Assembly: GCF_004664715.2 (NCBI RefSeq)
Contig: NC_051075.1
Span: 26,220,715-26,284,714 of the forward strand
DNA: 64,000 nucleotides
DNA from: Peromyscus leucopus
Taxonomy: Eukaryota; Chordata; Mammalia; Rodentia; Cricetidae
Direction: 5' to 3'
In this document: positions 33,378 to 42,635 of the stretch, piece after piece
Numbering within the stretch: the stretch's first letter is position 1
Layout: each line of letters begins with the position of its first letter
Position numbers and translations under genes: made by a program
The notes under the pieces: generated by a model
Told to the model about the DNA's origin: nothing
Seen by the model: the letters and a program-made list of their open reading frames with translations, nothing else
The model's database searches: none

Positions 33378-33545
33378 GTGAGCATTGTGTGGATGCGTGC
33401 ATACTGCAGCACATGCAGGCCAAAACAACTTGTAGAAGTTGGTTTTCTCCTTCCACCATGAGAATCCAGTGATCCAACTCAGCAAACTCAGATCAGAAGG
33501 CTGGAGCAGTTGCGTTTACCACTGAACCATTTCACAGGCCCCAAA
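33378..33545 (-). repeat. B3 SINE
   Basis: The plus strand reads 'AGAAGTTGGTTTTCTCCTTCCACCATGAGAATCC...TTACCACTGAACCATTTCACAGGCC', a reverse B3. Confidence 0.85.
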
Positions 33546-34049
33546 TACAGAATTAAAAAAGAAAAAAGTCATGACTAGTAAATCCCAAGGTGCCCACTCA
33601 ATCGAACTACGCAGTCACTCAAAAACCTTAAGTTCAGCATTTTCCTAGCACTAACAATTTTAACACTAAACATCTCCTCATAGTGGATTGCATAATCTAG
33701 TGGAAGAGCTCCTACCCTTTTGCAATGTAAACTTTGATCTCCCTGGATTATTTCAGACTAATACTTTCAAGTCACTGTTTAAAGGTAGTTTATTGATGCT
33801 ATTATGTTCATGAATAAGAATCCTGCTCTCAGAAGGTAAGTATGGATTTGCGGTCACACTGACACCCCCCCCCCCCACACACACACACACACACTCTCTT
33901 AACCTCTTTGGCTAAGAAAATTCTCTGAGTAAATTTATGTAAGATCTAATAACGCAGCATAGAATCCAGACTTAGAATTCTACAGCAACTGAGATAGGCC
34001 CCCAATATTATAGCACTATAGAGCTTGGGGTTCTGTAAAAGGCCCATCA
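33546..34049. other. Unassigned intergenic DNA with a C-run and (CA)n
   Basis: Only a (C)n(CA)n microsatellite at about 33864-33894 is recognisable. Confidence 0.5.
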
Positions 34050-34430
34050 GAGCCAACAAGTGCCCACTGAGTTAAGGTCGCCGATGACTGAATACATCTT
34101 TGTCTGCAGCTAAATGCACCCGGAAGTGATTTTGGAGTGATAGAAGATTTAGAAAGGCAAAACTAGTAACATTTGTTTGACCTCCTGTTTTCAGATGCCT
34201 TCAACAATTCATCATATTTACACTGTTATTGTAAATAATGTTAAAATGTACTAAGACTCAGAACAAAGCTCCTGAAGTATCAAGCTTATCTTTTTAAATT
34301 ATTCATTCTCCTGATCTTGGTTGCAAATTACAGAATTAGCCTTTGTCTGCCACCGCCACAACCTCGGTGTTGTTGAAAACTACATTGCTGTTAATGAATA
34401 ACCTTTCTTTTTAAACTTCAAACCTGCTAT
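34050..34430. promoter_or_regulatory. Possible conserved non-coding element
   Basis: Repeat-free, with AT-rich homeodomain-like cores (AAATTATTCATTC, GTTAATGAATAAC), a GATA-like TTATCTTTTT and isolated CpGs. Weaker than the 22.5-kb candidate; offered as a hypothesis only. Confidence 0.25.
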
Positions 34431-34883
34431 GTTAATACCACAACAGACACCAAAACCAATGCCACGTGGAGACTCTCACATCTTACCAAACTTGGCTGCC
34501 GGCTGGAGATGCAGCCTTGGTACCCTTTGGCCTCAGTTTTCATGTGCGGACCCTGAGGATACTTCCCAGAAGAGTTCACCTCAATAGTTCCTGGTCTTTT
34601 AATAATCACAATTGATTCATCAGCCCCAGCTAACCACCACCACCAATTATTCCAGCAAAGGTTTTGCTTCTACAGATTTTTTTCTCATGTGTTTTGTTCA
34701 ACTTAGAAAATGAGTATAAATCCCAGGGTGTGTGCTGAGGAGAAGGAGGAGGCTGGCAACTGATGGGTGGGCAACTGAAAGGAGAGAGAAGGGGCCGGGT
34801 GCAAACATGGCAGTGTCTGCTTCAGGTCCCTGCCCTCAGAGGAGAGGGTGGATGGGTGGGGTGGGGTGGGTTCAGCTGAGAGC

Positions 34884-35478
34884 TCAGATCCGGAGGAACA
34901 CCATGGTGAGGAGGCCTAAGATGTAAGCTGCCACCAGCTTCTGTCCCAGGGACACGTGCAGGATTGGGGGCAGCTGGATGCCAAGTTCGTTCTTCAGCGG
35001 CAGTAGCAGGAAGGCCACAAAGATGATACCTGTCAGCAAAGAGCAGGAAGGAGACGGTGGACAGCTGCTGAGTGGCATTCTTCTGAAGGTGTCTGGCTGC
35101 TGTCCACACAGGAGGTTGGATGTTGGCTCAGAATGTCCCTGAAGCTCCATGGGGTACGCTGGGGCCCCAAGAGCAGAGGTGATGTCTCTTTGTCCAGCCA
35201 CTCATCCCTCAGCCCCCTTCTTGGATAGCCCAATGCAGAATCAGTCCTGGACGTCATAGTGGCTGGTGATCGGACCACGTGCCTTATCACAATGTCAATG
35301 CAAGCCTGAGGCCTCACGTATTCTTCTGCATCGGAATACGGTTATTTAGCAGGTGCTGTATACAGAATTTGGAAATGAAGTGGGAAAGACGGGTCCTGAT
35401 GGAGGAGGGAGTTCTGGGGCCCCGGCCTAGGGGCCTCGGACCCATCATCTCCTGGTCCTGGGGTGCCCCACAGTGCAT
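34884..35478 (-). pseudogene. Mospd3-ps: Mospd3 processed pseudogene
   Basis: MOSPD3 is an ER-anchored MSP-domain protein with a C-terminal tail anchor. On the minus strand, ATG at 35478-35476 opens a stretch matching the MOSPD3 start (GAPQDQE, then PLGRGPR). It is followed by YVRPQACIDIVIRHV from the MSP domain, [39 protein letters not shown] and the hydrophobic tail ending [20 protein letters not shown] before a stop at 34886-34884. Introns are absent, so this is a retrocopy. Damage includes in-frame stops at 35344-35342, 35243-35241 and 35204-35202, and at least two frameshifts (about 35115 and about 35035). An internal deletion removes roughly 30-40 codons after residue 28. The 3' UTR probably continues toward the A-run read on the minus strand near 34676-34685. 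Confidence 0.93.
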
Positions 35479-35867
35479 ACAGGCTCTAGGCAGTCAGACA
35501 TCCGAGTGCAGAGTTAAGGGGGAAAGAGGGCCTTGGAGCATAGGGCTTGTGGTCAAAGTTTCCTCCAGTCAACTTGTGGCCAGGATAAGGACGCCATCTT
35601 CCCAAGAGTCCCACTTCTACAGATTCTTAATCCAAAGCACCCCGTGAATGGTGGCCCTGATAGAATTTTGCTTCCCTCTGAAACTTCGCAGGCCAGGTCA
35701 CCCTTGTTTGCACTTCTCTTAACATTTGTCCTTTCCAGGCTCCCATACGAGTCCATTAAGTTCTGAGGACTCAAAGACTTTATCTACACCAAATCGCCAC
35801 AATCTTCACAAAAAGAAACATGATCATGATTCTCACAGCAATATTCCATGTCCCTGTTTCCATTTTC
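35479..35867. other. Unassigned; may include the 5' UTR of the Mospd3 retrocopy
   Basis: No recognised repeat. The proximal part up to about 35560 is GC-richer and could be retrocopy 5' UTR. Confidence 0.35.
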
Positions 35868-36257
35868 TGTTCTAGTTTGGTTTCTATTGCTGTGATAAAT
35901 TCCATGACCAAAAGCAACTTTGGGAAGAAAAGGTTTATTTCATCTTACCCTTCATAGTCCATCCATCAAGTAAACATAAGGCAGGAGTCTGAAGGTATTG
36001 AAGGGAAACACAGACCACAGAAGAGCATTGCTTACTGACTTGCTTCCCCTGGCTTGCTAAGCTACCTTTTACAGCCCTGGACCATTTTCCCAGAGGAAGT
36101 GCCACCCACAGTGAGGTAAGCGCTCTCATATCAATCATTAATCAAGAAGGTGCTCCACATACATGCCCAGCGGTTTATATGATGGATGCGATTTGGTTGA
36201 GGATACTTCTTCCCAGATGACTCAAGTTTGTGTCAAGTTGACAAAAAAAACTAACCA
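35868..36257 (-). mobile_element. Rodent MaLR/ERVL-type LTR-like element
   Basis: Reverse orientation: 'GGTTTCTATTGCTGTGATAAATTCCATGACCAAAAGCAAC' at its plus-strand left and 'GTTTGTGTCAAGTTGACAA' at its right. Same family as 25117-25694. Confidence 0.75.
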
Positions 36258-36439
36258 GGACGCTGGGTAACACAAAAATAAAACAAAATAAAAATAAAAC
36301 TGAATAGAATCTAAGGGTCCTATTGGGTACCATCAAGTATGAAGACATTCATCATAGAAGTTCTAAGAAAATATAGAGAGAAAATGAAAGATTTTAATAA
36401 GAAATGGCCAAAATTTTCTTGAATTTAATGATAGACATG

Positions 36440-36800
36440 AACCTGCTTATAAGTTGAATTGGGCTGCCCACTCATATTTTATAGTCCTAACACAAATGTA
36501 ATTGTTTTGAGAAGGCTATTTTAAGAGATAATTAAAGCTAAGCAAGATAATAGGGACCTGGGAACCAATCCAATAGTTTTGGTATGTTTGTAATAGGCAC
36601 TAGATTCTCCTCTCCCTCTCCCTTTCTTCCTCATTTTCCTCTTCCACTCTTCTCCCTTCTCTTTCCTGTCTCTTTTCTCCTTGTCTCTAAGAAAAGCCGG
36701 GAGAACACATAATGAAAAGGTGACTTTGGTAACCAAGAAAAGAGGTCACACTAGAAACCAAGCCTACTACACCTTTCTGTATTACCGAAGGCCGCTCAGT
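36440..36800 (+). mobile_element. Ancient MLT1 MaLR LTR with a pyrimidine-rich insert
   Basis: 'TTGGGCTGCCCACTCATATTTTATAGTCCTAACAC', 'GAAGGCTATTTTAAGAGATAATTAAAG' and 'AGGTCACACTAGAAACCAAGCC' are diverged MLT1 blocks. A CT-rich stretch occupies about 36605-36685. Confidence 0.55.
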
Positions 36801-37404
36801 ACAAGAAAATTGAGCAACCATGTTACTTTATGCAGAGAAAACCCTCCTGCTAAGGTAATACCTGTTCAAAGGCGTGAACAAAATGAAGAAGCCAAAACAC
36901 AGCGATATCTAAAGGAAAAGAACACATGATAAGAAGGGGATGCTTGGGATGCTCAAAGAGATGTCAAGAAACCCAGTGTCTTAAGATGAGGATGAATGAG
37001 AAAGGCATTAGGAGCAAAGTAACCATGAAGACTAATCATTGTGATCTTTGAACTAGGACTTTGGTTTCTATTTTTAGGAGTTCCAAGGAGCCATGATATG
37101 GCTTAGAGATGGTTGATAGCACCTGAAAGGATCATAATGGCTACTGTACCATCATCCTTGATTCCATTTATAGGCAGTGTACCAGCCTAGACTGCCAGTT
37201 TTAAAATGCCATGTCTGATATGACTGCCATGCCTTAAATATATTGGTAGTTTTGGTAAAGGCCTCAATCCCTTCACATATCAATCTCCTTTGTAAATAAG
37301 AAACTGTTAATATGAAATTAAGTTCTCTCCTTGGTCTTTCACTCCAGGATTCCAAAAAAATTTAAGTAGATTTTACTATTATATTTGTTCTTTAATTAAA
37401 GTAG
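36801..37404. other. Unassigned intergenic DNA
   Basis: No recognisable element. Confidence 0.4.
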
Positions 37405-37617
37405 CAATTCTCAGTCAGGGGTGATTTTGCCCATTTGGCTATATTAGGTAATAATATCTGAAGACAAATTTTAATATTACAAACAGGGAGGGTATTTATA
37501 CCCCTCTTGGCATCTACTAGATAGTGGCCAGGGATGCTGTTACATGTGTAAAGCCTTCAACAAATAATTATCTGCCAACAGCACTTTTGATGAGAAACTC
37601 TGATTCAGAGAACAGAA
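37405..37617 (+). mobile_element. MER20 hAT-Charlie MITE
   Basis: 'CAATTCTCAGTCAGGGGTGATTTTGCCC', 'GGCATCTACTAGATAGTGGCCAGGGATGCTGTTACATG' and 'GAGAAACTCTGATTCAG' follow the MER20 consensus. MER20 copies are eutherian-wide and some have been co-opted as regulatory elements. Confidence 0.85.
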
Positions 37618-37787
37618 AATCTGCACATTTACATGTGTTCTGTTCATTTTAGCTGCTTTCCTGATGCAGATCTTATAGAGTTCCTGGTCCACTGATGATT
37701 ATTATATGACACTATCTATTCTGAAGAATTTTGTGCCTTTATGCCTTTTGTAAGGGTATAAAAATTAAAATTATAAAAATCTGATTG

Positions 37788-37960
37788 CCACTGGACAACG
37801 GTGACACACTTGGAAAGCAGAGGCAGGTGGATCTCTGTGAGTTCAAGACTAGCCTGGTCTACAGAGTGAGTTCCAGGACAGCTAGAGCTACACAATGAAA
37901 TCTTGTCTTGAAAAACCAAACCAAACCAAACCAAACCAAACCAAACCAAACAAGCAAACA
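37788..37960 (+). repeat. B1 SINE with (CCAAA)n tail
   Basis: A B1 body missing part of its head ('GGAAAGCAGAGGCAGGTGGATCTCTGTGAGTTC'). The A-tail has become a pentanucleotide microsatellite of about seven CCAAA units (37916-37951). Confidence 0.9.
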
Positions 37961-38065
37961 AAATCTTATTGCCAAGAAGAATAAGGAGGTATAGTTAAAC
38001 CTTTCTGGAAACACCCTCATTGGTAATCATTTTGATGAGGTTTATTCCTAGGTATTTAGGAATTT

Positions 38066-38152
38066 GTTTTGAGACAGTCTCGTTGTAGCTTTGACTGGCT
38101 CTGAACTCATGATGTAGACCAGGTTAGCCATGGAGATCTGCCTGCCTCTGCT
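38066..38152 (-). repeat. B1 SINE fragment
   Basis: 'TTTTGAGACAGTCTCGTTGTAGC' and 'GTAGACCAGGTTAGCCATGGAGATCTGCCTGCC' show a truncated reverse B1. Confidence 0.75.
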
Positions 38153-38164
38153 TCTGACTGAAAG

Positions 38165-38566
38165 GATTTTTTGGCAAAAGGGTATCCTGGTAATCAGAGA
38201 GCCCAGAAATGCCACAGAATCATATGCTGTGGATATCGCTCTATATAAATAAAATATTGGCCAGTGACCAGGCAGAAAGTATAGGCGGGACAAGGAGAGA
38301 GGAGAATTGAGAGAACAGGAAAAAGGAGGGAGAGACAGTGTCAGCCACTGCCAGGACAAGCAGCATGTAAAGATGCCGGTAAGCCACGCATGGCAAGGTA
38401 TAGATTTATAGAAATGGGTTAATTTAAGATATAAGAACAGTTAGCAAGAAGCCTGCCATGGCCATACAGTTTACAAGTAATATAAGTGTCTGAGTGATTA
38501 TTTTATACGTGGGTTGTGGGACTGCGGGGCTTGGTGGGATCTGGAGAGAAGCTCTCAAGCAACAAT
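38165..38566 (+). mobile_element. Rodent ERV LTR-like sequence
   Basis: 'TTGGCCAGTGACCAGGCAGAAAGTATAGGCGGGAC...GAGAGGAGAATTG' and 'GAAATGGGTTAATTTAAGATATAAGAACAGTTAGC' are blocks of a widespread muroid LTR. Family not assigned; the 5' boundary is approximate. Confidence 0.6.
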
Positions 38567-38934
38567 CATATCACACAATAAACCTTACACAAGAGATTTA
38601 TTGAGGGATGGGGAAGTCTGTCTCTGAGTGGGGATAGAAAAAAGAAACCAGGCCATGGTGGTTTGGGCTTTATAGGAGGTAAGGAACATGTGCACAAGGA
38701 AAATACAAGACCATGGTGACAGTAGAAACATGTCATATTGGCTGTTAATGATGAAGGGCTGCTGGCACTGAGTCACTGAAGTCAGGGTGGAGGTGGGGCA
38801 GTGTCTGGTTCTGGAATATGGGTGGTTCTCAGCTGACCAACATGGACGGCTAGGATTAAATGTGTGTACAACCATTGGCACCCCTAGTTTTCCATCAGAA
38901 CCTCTAGCTTACCCCTGCACTATCCAGAAAGTCC
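38567..38934. other. Unclassified insert, possibly LTR-derived
   Basis: Read on the minus strand, 38575-38610 gives CCTCAATAAATCTCTTGTG, a poly(A)-signal-like LTR R region. The rest is unrecognised. Confidence 0.35.
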
Positions 38935-39013
38935 TCTCTCTCTCCCTCTCTCTCTGTGTCTCTCTGTGTGTCTGTCTGTCTCTGTCTCTGTCTCTCTCTT
39001 TCTCTCTCTCTCC
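38935..39013. repeat. (CT)n/(TGTC)n pyrimidine-rich simple repeat
   Basis: An imperfect TC run with interspersed TG dinucleotides. Confidence 0.9.
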
Positions 39014-39388
39014 AAACGCCACTCACTCAGAGAGTCTCCTAACAAAGAAAAGACGCCAAAAAGCCCAGTTCTGCATTATGGCAATTGTTGCAACTTCCTC
39101 CCCTGTTGCTGCCAGCAGACCAAATCCCAGCTCAACCATTCAGCTTTTGACCATACTTGAGTACAAATCCAGATTTTGCCAGACACATCACCATCCCTTG
39201 CTTACAACCTATAAAGTCTCCTGCTTCAGTTTAGGGGCACAGCTTCTCCAGCCTCAATCTCTGGGACTGAAGAACTCACCTGAGAGTTGCTTTTCTCAAA
39301 TAAACCTGTTGTTGTATTTTCAATTTGACTTAATCTGGCTTACTGCATTGGTGGAGAAATTTATTATGGGGGGCAGAAAACTTATAAC
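39014..39388 (+). mobile_element. Probable ERV LTR (3' part)
   Basis: 'CTATAAAGTCTCCTGC', 'CACAGCTTCTCCAGCC' and 'CTCAAATAAACCTGTTGTTG...GCTTACTGCATTGGTGG' have the layout of a retroviral LTR promoter, R and poly(A) region. Together with 38165-38934 it fills the break in the L1 fossil. Confidence 0.5.
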
Positions 39389-39594
39389 CTAGGTATTTTT
39401 AAAGTTATTGTGAAGTGTGATTATCTTCCTGATTTTCTTCTTCAGTATGTTCATTTTGGTATATAGAACATCTTATGCTAATGATTTTTTATCTTGATTT
39501 TTATAATCAGGTACTTTGCTAAAACCATTTATTAGATCTAAAAGTTTTCTGGTAGAGTTTAAAGGCCTTTTAAGTATTGGGTTATATGCCTGCA

Positions 39595-39975
39595 GTCTTA
39601 TAGTAAGGCCATAAGAGCCATTTCTAGTCCTTACAGGAAAAAAAAAAATACAACTCAAATATCAGGCCACAAAATTACAAAATCCCACCAATCCCTGAGC
39701 TTGTCCCAAGATTAGGGCATAAAACCCCACCCATCCCAAGCCATCCTCACCCAAGAAACCCTATATAAAGCCTGCCTCCCGCTCAGTCCTTGTTGCTTCT
39801 CTCCCAAGCAGAGGCAGCCACCCTCCTCTGTCTTTCCTAATAAATCTCTTGCCTGAGGTTTGATGTGTGGTGTGACTGTGGTATTCCTTGGATCCTGATT
39901 GCCAGGGCCTTTCCCTTCAGAGCTGAAATCCTTGCATTGGGGAAACCTTTTCCCCTCAGAGCTGTAACACTTACA
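39595..39975 (+). mobile_element. ERV solo LTR with TATA and poly(A) signals
   Basis: CCCTATATAAAGCCTGCC gives a TATA box near 39760, and 'CCTAATAAATCTCTTGCC' a poly(A) signal near 39837, in gamma-retroviral-like U3-R-U5 order. It sits within the L1 fossil. Exact ends are uncertain. Confidence 0.65.
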
Positions 39976-40621
39976 ACTTGCAAATTGTGATGATGTGGTT
40001 TCTTACTGCTCATACCTCACTTATTTCTTTCTCTTGCCTTATTCTGAGATTTCAAAAACTATATTGAATAAAGGGAGGGGAAGTGGACCGCCTCTCTCAT
40101 TACTGATTTTAGAAAAAAAAATGTTTTCAATTTTTCCCATTTAGTATAATGTAGGCCACATGTCTGTAATATTTAGCCCTTATGTTAAATCAGTTTCTTC
40201 CATTCCTAGTTTCTCCAGAACTTTATCATGAAGGGAAGTGTGACTCTGTCAAAGGCCTTTTCTGCATTTATTGGGATGATTTCTGTGTGTTGGATTCCTT
40301 TTAAGTATCTTCTGCAAAGTGAATGTGATGGTCATGAATTGCTTTAGTTGATTGTCTTTGGAGATTCTCCATCAATTTTGAAAGATTATTTTTTAGGTTA
40401 TATTAATGTCAGAATGTATTTACTCACAGAGCTTGGAATATGCCATTGTATGCTTTCCCAGTTTTTGAACTTTCTGCTGAGAGGTCTGACGCTTACAAGT
40501 TAGCATTTCCTTTCACGATTTTTGACATTATTTATGTGTCTTAGCATTTTGACTCTAACGTATAGTGGAGAGGTTCTGTTTTGGTCATGCCTACATGGGA
40601 TTCTAAATGTCTCTTGTTCTT

Positions 40622-41393
40622 TGTCTTAGTTACTTTCCAATTGCCCCGACAAAACACCATGACCAAGGCAACTTATAAGAGGAATCATTTATTGGGGGTT
40701 TACAGCTTCACATGGTGAGTGTCATGACAGAGAACATGGAAGCAGACAGGCAAACACAGCCCCGGAACAGCAGTTGAGAGCTTACATCGCCCCCCAGACA
40801 CACACACTTTTTATTGAAAATAAATCATTACCTCACATAATATGTTCTGATTACTCTTCATCTCCCTCTATTCCCACCAGTTCCTTCCCACCTCCCCTCT
40901 CATCCAAATCCACCCCTTTTTCTGTCTCTCATCAGAAAAGAACAGATTTCTACGAGATAATAAAATATTACAAAATAAAATATAATAAGCTAAGACAAGA
41001 CTCATCATACTGGAGTTGGACAAGACAAACCAACAGAAGGAAAAGAGCCCAAGAGAAGACACAAGAACCAGAAACTCCCTCATTTGCACACTCAGGAATC
41101 CCAGAAAAACACCAAACTGGAAGCCATAATATACATGCAGAGGACCTGGTGCAGACCTGTGCAGGCCTTTGCATGCTGCTTCAGTCTCTGTGGGTCCATA
41201 TAAGCCTTGGAGAACTTACATCTTAAGAAACAACCATGAGGTAGAGAAGTCTTATTGGGAATAGTTTGGGCTTTTGAGACCTCCTTGCCAGTGACACACC
41301 TCTAATAAGGCCACACTTTTTAATCCTTCCCAAACAGTTCCAAGCATGCAAATATATGAGCCTCTCAGGTCCATTCTCATTCAAACTACCTCA
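40622..41393 (-). mobile_element. MaLR LTR (MTD/MTE-like) split by an L1 tail
   Basis: Left part 40622-40790 ('TGTCTTAGTTACTTTCC...GACCAAGGCAACTTATA') and right part 41222-41393 ('GCCACACTTTTTAATCC...CCATTCTCATTCAAACTACCTCA') are one reverse MaLR LTR. An L1 3' UTR is inserted between them. Confidence 0.8.
40795..41220 (-). mobile_element. 5'-truncated L1 3' UTR nested in the MaLR LTR
   Basis: On the minus strand it reads '...CTTCTGTTGGTTTGTCTTGTCC...' and ends ATTTTCAATAAAAAG, a rodent L1 3' end. The similar strings GAGCTTACATC (about 40778) and GAACTTACATC (about 41212) on each side look like its target duplication. Confidence 0.8.
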
Positions 41394-41935
41394 TGCTTGG
41401 ATGCTCATTGTGTTCTCTAGATTCGAGGAAATTTCTGGTGTAATCTCATTGAATGGGCACACTATGCATTAGTTCTTAACTCAGCATCTTTTTTATCCCA
41501 TGTATTATGGTCTAAGTGACGCTCTATAGTTTCATGCATCTGGCCATTTCATCCCCAACTGGTAGCACTGTTCTAGGAAGTCATGGAGCCTTTTAGAGGT
41601 AGGACCTAATAAGAGAAACTGAGTCACTGAAGGCCGAGTCTTGTAGGTTACAGCTGAGCCTCTCTTCTGGCCCCATTCTCCATCTTTGCTTCCCAGTTAC
41701 CAACGTGATGTGCGGCCACAAATTCCCACAGCCATGGAGTCATGAACTACCATGTCTTTACTGTCTTGGTGGACTGCATACCTTGCAAACTGTTAGCCGT
41801 AACAAGTCCCCTTTCTTGTAAGCAGCTTTGTCATGTATTTATTATGAAAAGTAAGGAAAACACCACGAATTCTTCTTTTGTCTTTTCACTCTGTCCCAGA
41901 GTTCTCAAAGTTTGCAGGCATGGTTAGTGGTTTGT
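41394..41935 (+). mobile_element. Probable MaLR LTR (ORR1/MST-like), with short unassigned flanks
   Basis: From about 41503: 'TGTTCTAGGAAGTCATGGAGCC', 'GGTAGGACCTAATAAGAGAAACTGAGTCACTG', 'CAGCCATGGAGTCATG' and a TTTGTCATGTATTTATTATG end recall a MaLR LTR. Assignment is tentative. Confidence 0.5.
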
Positions 41936-41985
41936 CCTTCCTTCCTTCCTTCTTTCCTTCCTTCTTTCTTTTCTTTCCTTCTTTA
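41936..41985. repeat. (CTTC)n tetranucleotide repeat
   Basis: Imperfect TTCC/TTCT units. Confidence 0.92.
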
Positions 41986-42037
41986 CATCCAAACCATATT
42001 TCCTAAAGCCATTGTTCATTTTTAAGAGGAGGCTTTT

Positions 42038-42108
42038 GGGAACCAGGTGGTGGTAGCACAGCACACCTTTAATCCTAGCACTTGGGAAGCAGAGGCAGAC
42101 AGATCTCA
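42038..42108 (+). repeat. B1 SINE, 3'-truncated
   Basis: 'GGTGGTGGTAGCACAGCACACCTTTAATCCTAGCACTTGGGAAGCAGAGGCAG' spread over the B1 head, then a T-run where the body is missing. Confidence 0.8.
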
Positions 42109-42600
42109 TTTTTTTTTTTAAGGTAGGCTTTTGAATTCAAGGGTTTTAACTATTTCAGCATTTTTTTTGTTATTCAGTAATTGAGGGATTTTGTCTGTGT
42201 TTTTTTAGGATGACTCATGTCACCTTGACTTTTCATGTTTCTGTGTTATAAGTTGTGTATATATTGGGATGGGCATTGATTTGGAGGTCTTCTTGATAAG
42301 TGCCCTTTTCATGACGGCACAACTCTCCAGAAGTTTTGTGAGAGGAGAAAAGAAGCTGCTGTCACAGCAACACACCAGACTAGACTAGACTAGACCAGAC
42401 CAGATCAGAACAGACCAGAGAGAAAGACAATCAAAATTAGTGAAAACTACTAACTACCAAAACACAGCAAGAAGAAGGAGAGAAAACCCAGGAGATGGAA
42501 AAAAAATTGATTGTACAGTAAAGAAAAATGCACTAAAAATTAAATATTTATAAAGCAGAATAAACTACAAACACAAAGATTTAAGATAAAATAAAAGCAA

Positions 42601-42603
<3 letters not shown>
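42109..42603. other. Unassigned, with a short (GACTA/GACCA)n repeat
   Basis: About 42377-42419 has five-base units AGACT/AGACC. Otherwise unrecognised A-rich sequence. Confidence 0.5.

Positions 42604-42632
<29 letters not shown>
42604..42632. repeat. (AT)n microsatellite
   Basis: About 14 AT units. Confidence 0.96.

Positions 42633-42635
<3 letters not shown>

Larger units (their letters stand above)
37980..40621 (-). mobile_element. Fossil minus-strand L1 ORF2, broken by nested insertions
   Basis: L1 ORF2 in reverse at 37980-38057 ('TGGTAATCATTTTGATGAGGTTTATTCC') resumes at about 39390 ('TTTTTAAAGTTATTGTGAAG') to about 39590, and again at 39990-40621 ('TGTCAAAGGCCTTTTCTGCATTTATTGG'). The string CCTAGGTATTT occurs on both sides of the first interruption (about 38048 and 39389). 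Inserts are described separately. Reading frames are destroyed. Confidence 0.8.

Noticed and set aside
36521..36736. Lys/Glu-rich minus-strand frame as a nuclear protein
   Set aside because: It is the translation of the CT-rich simple stretch at about 36605-36685.
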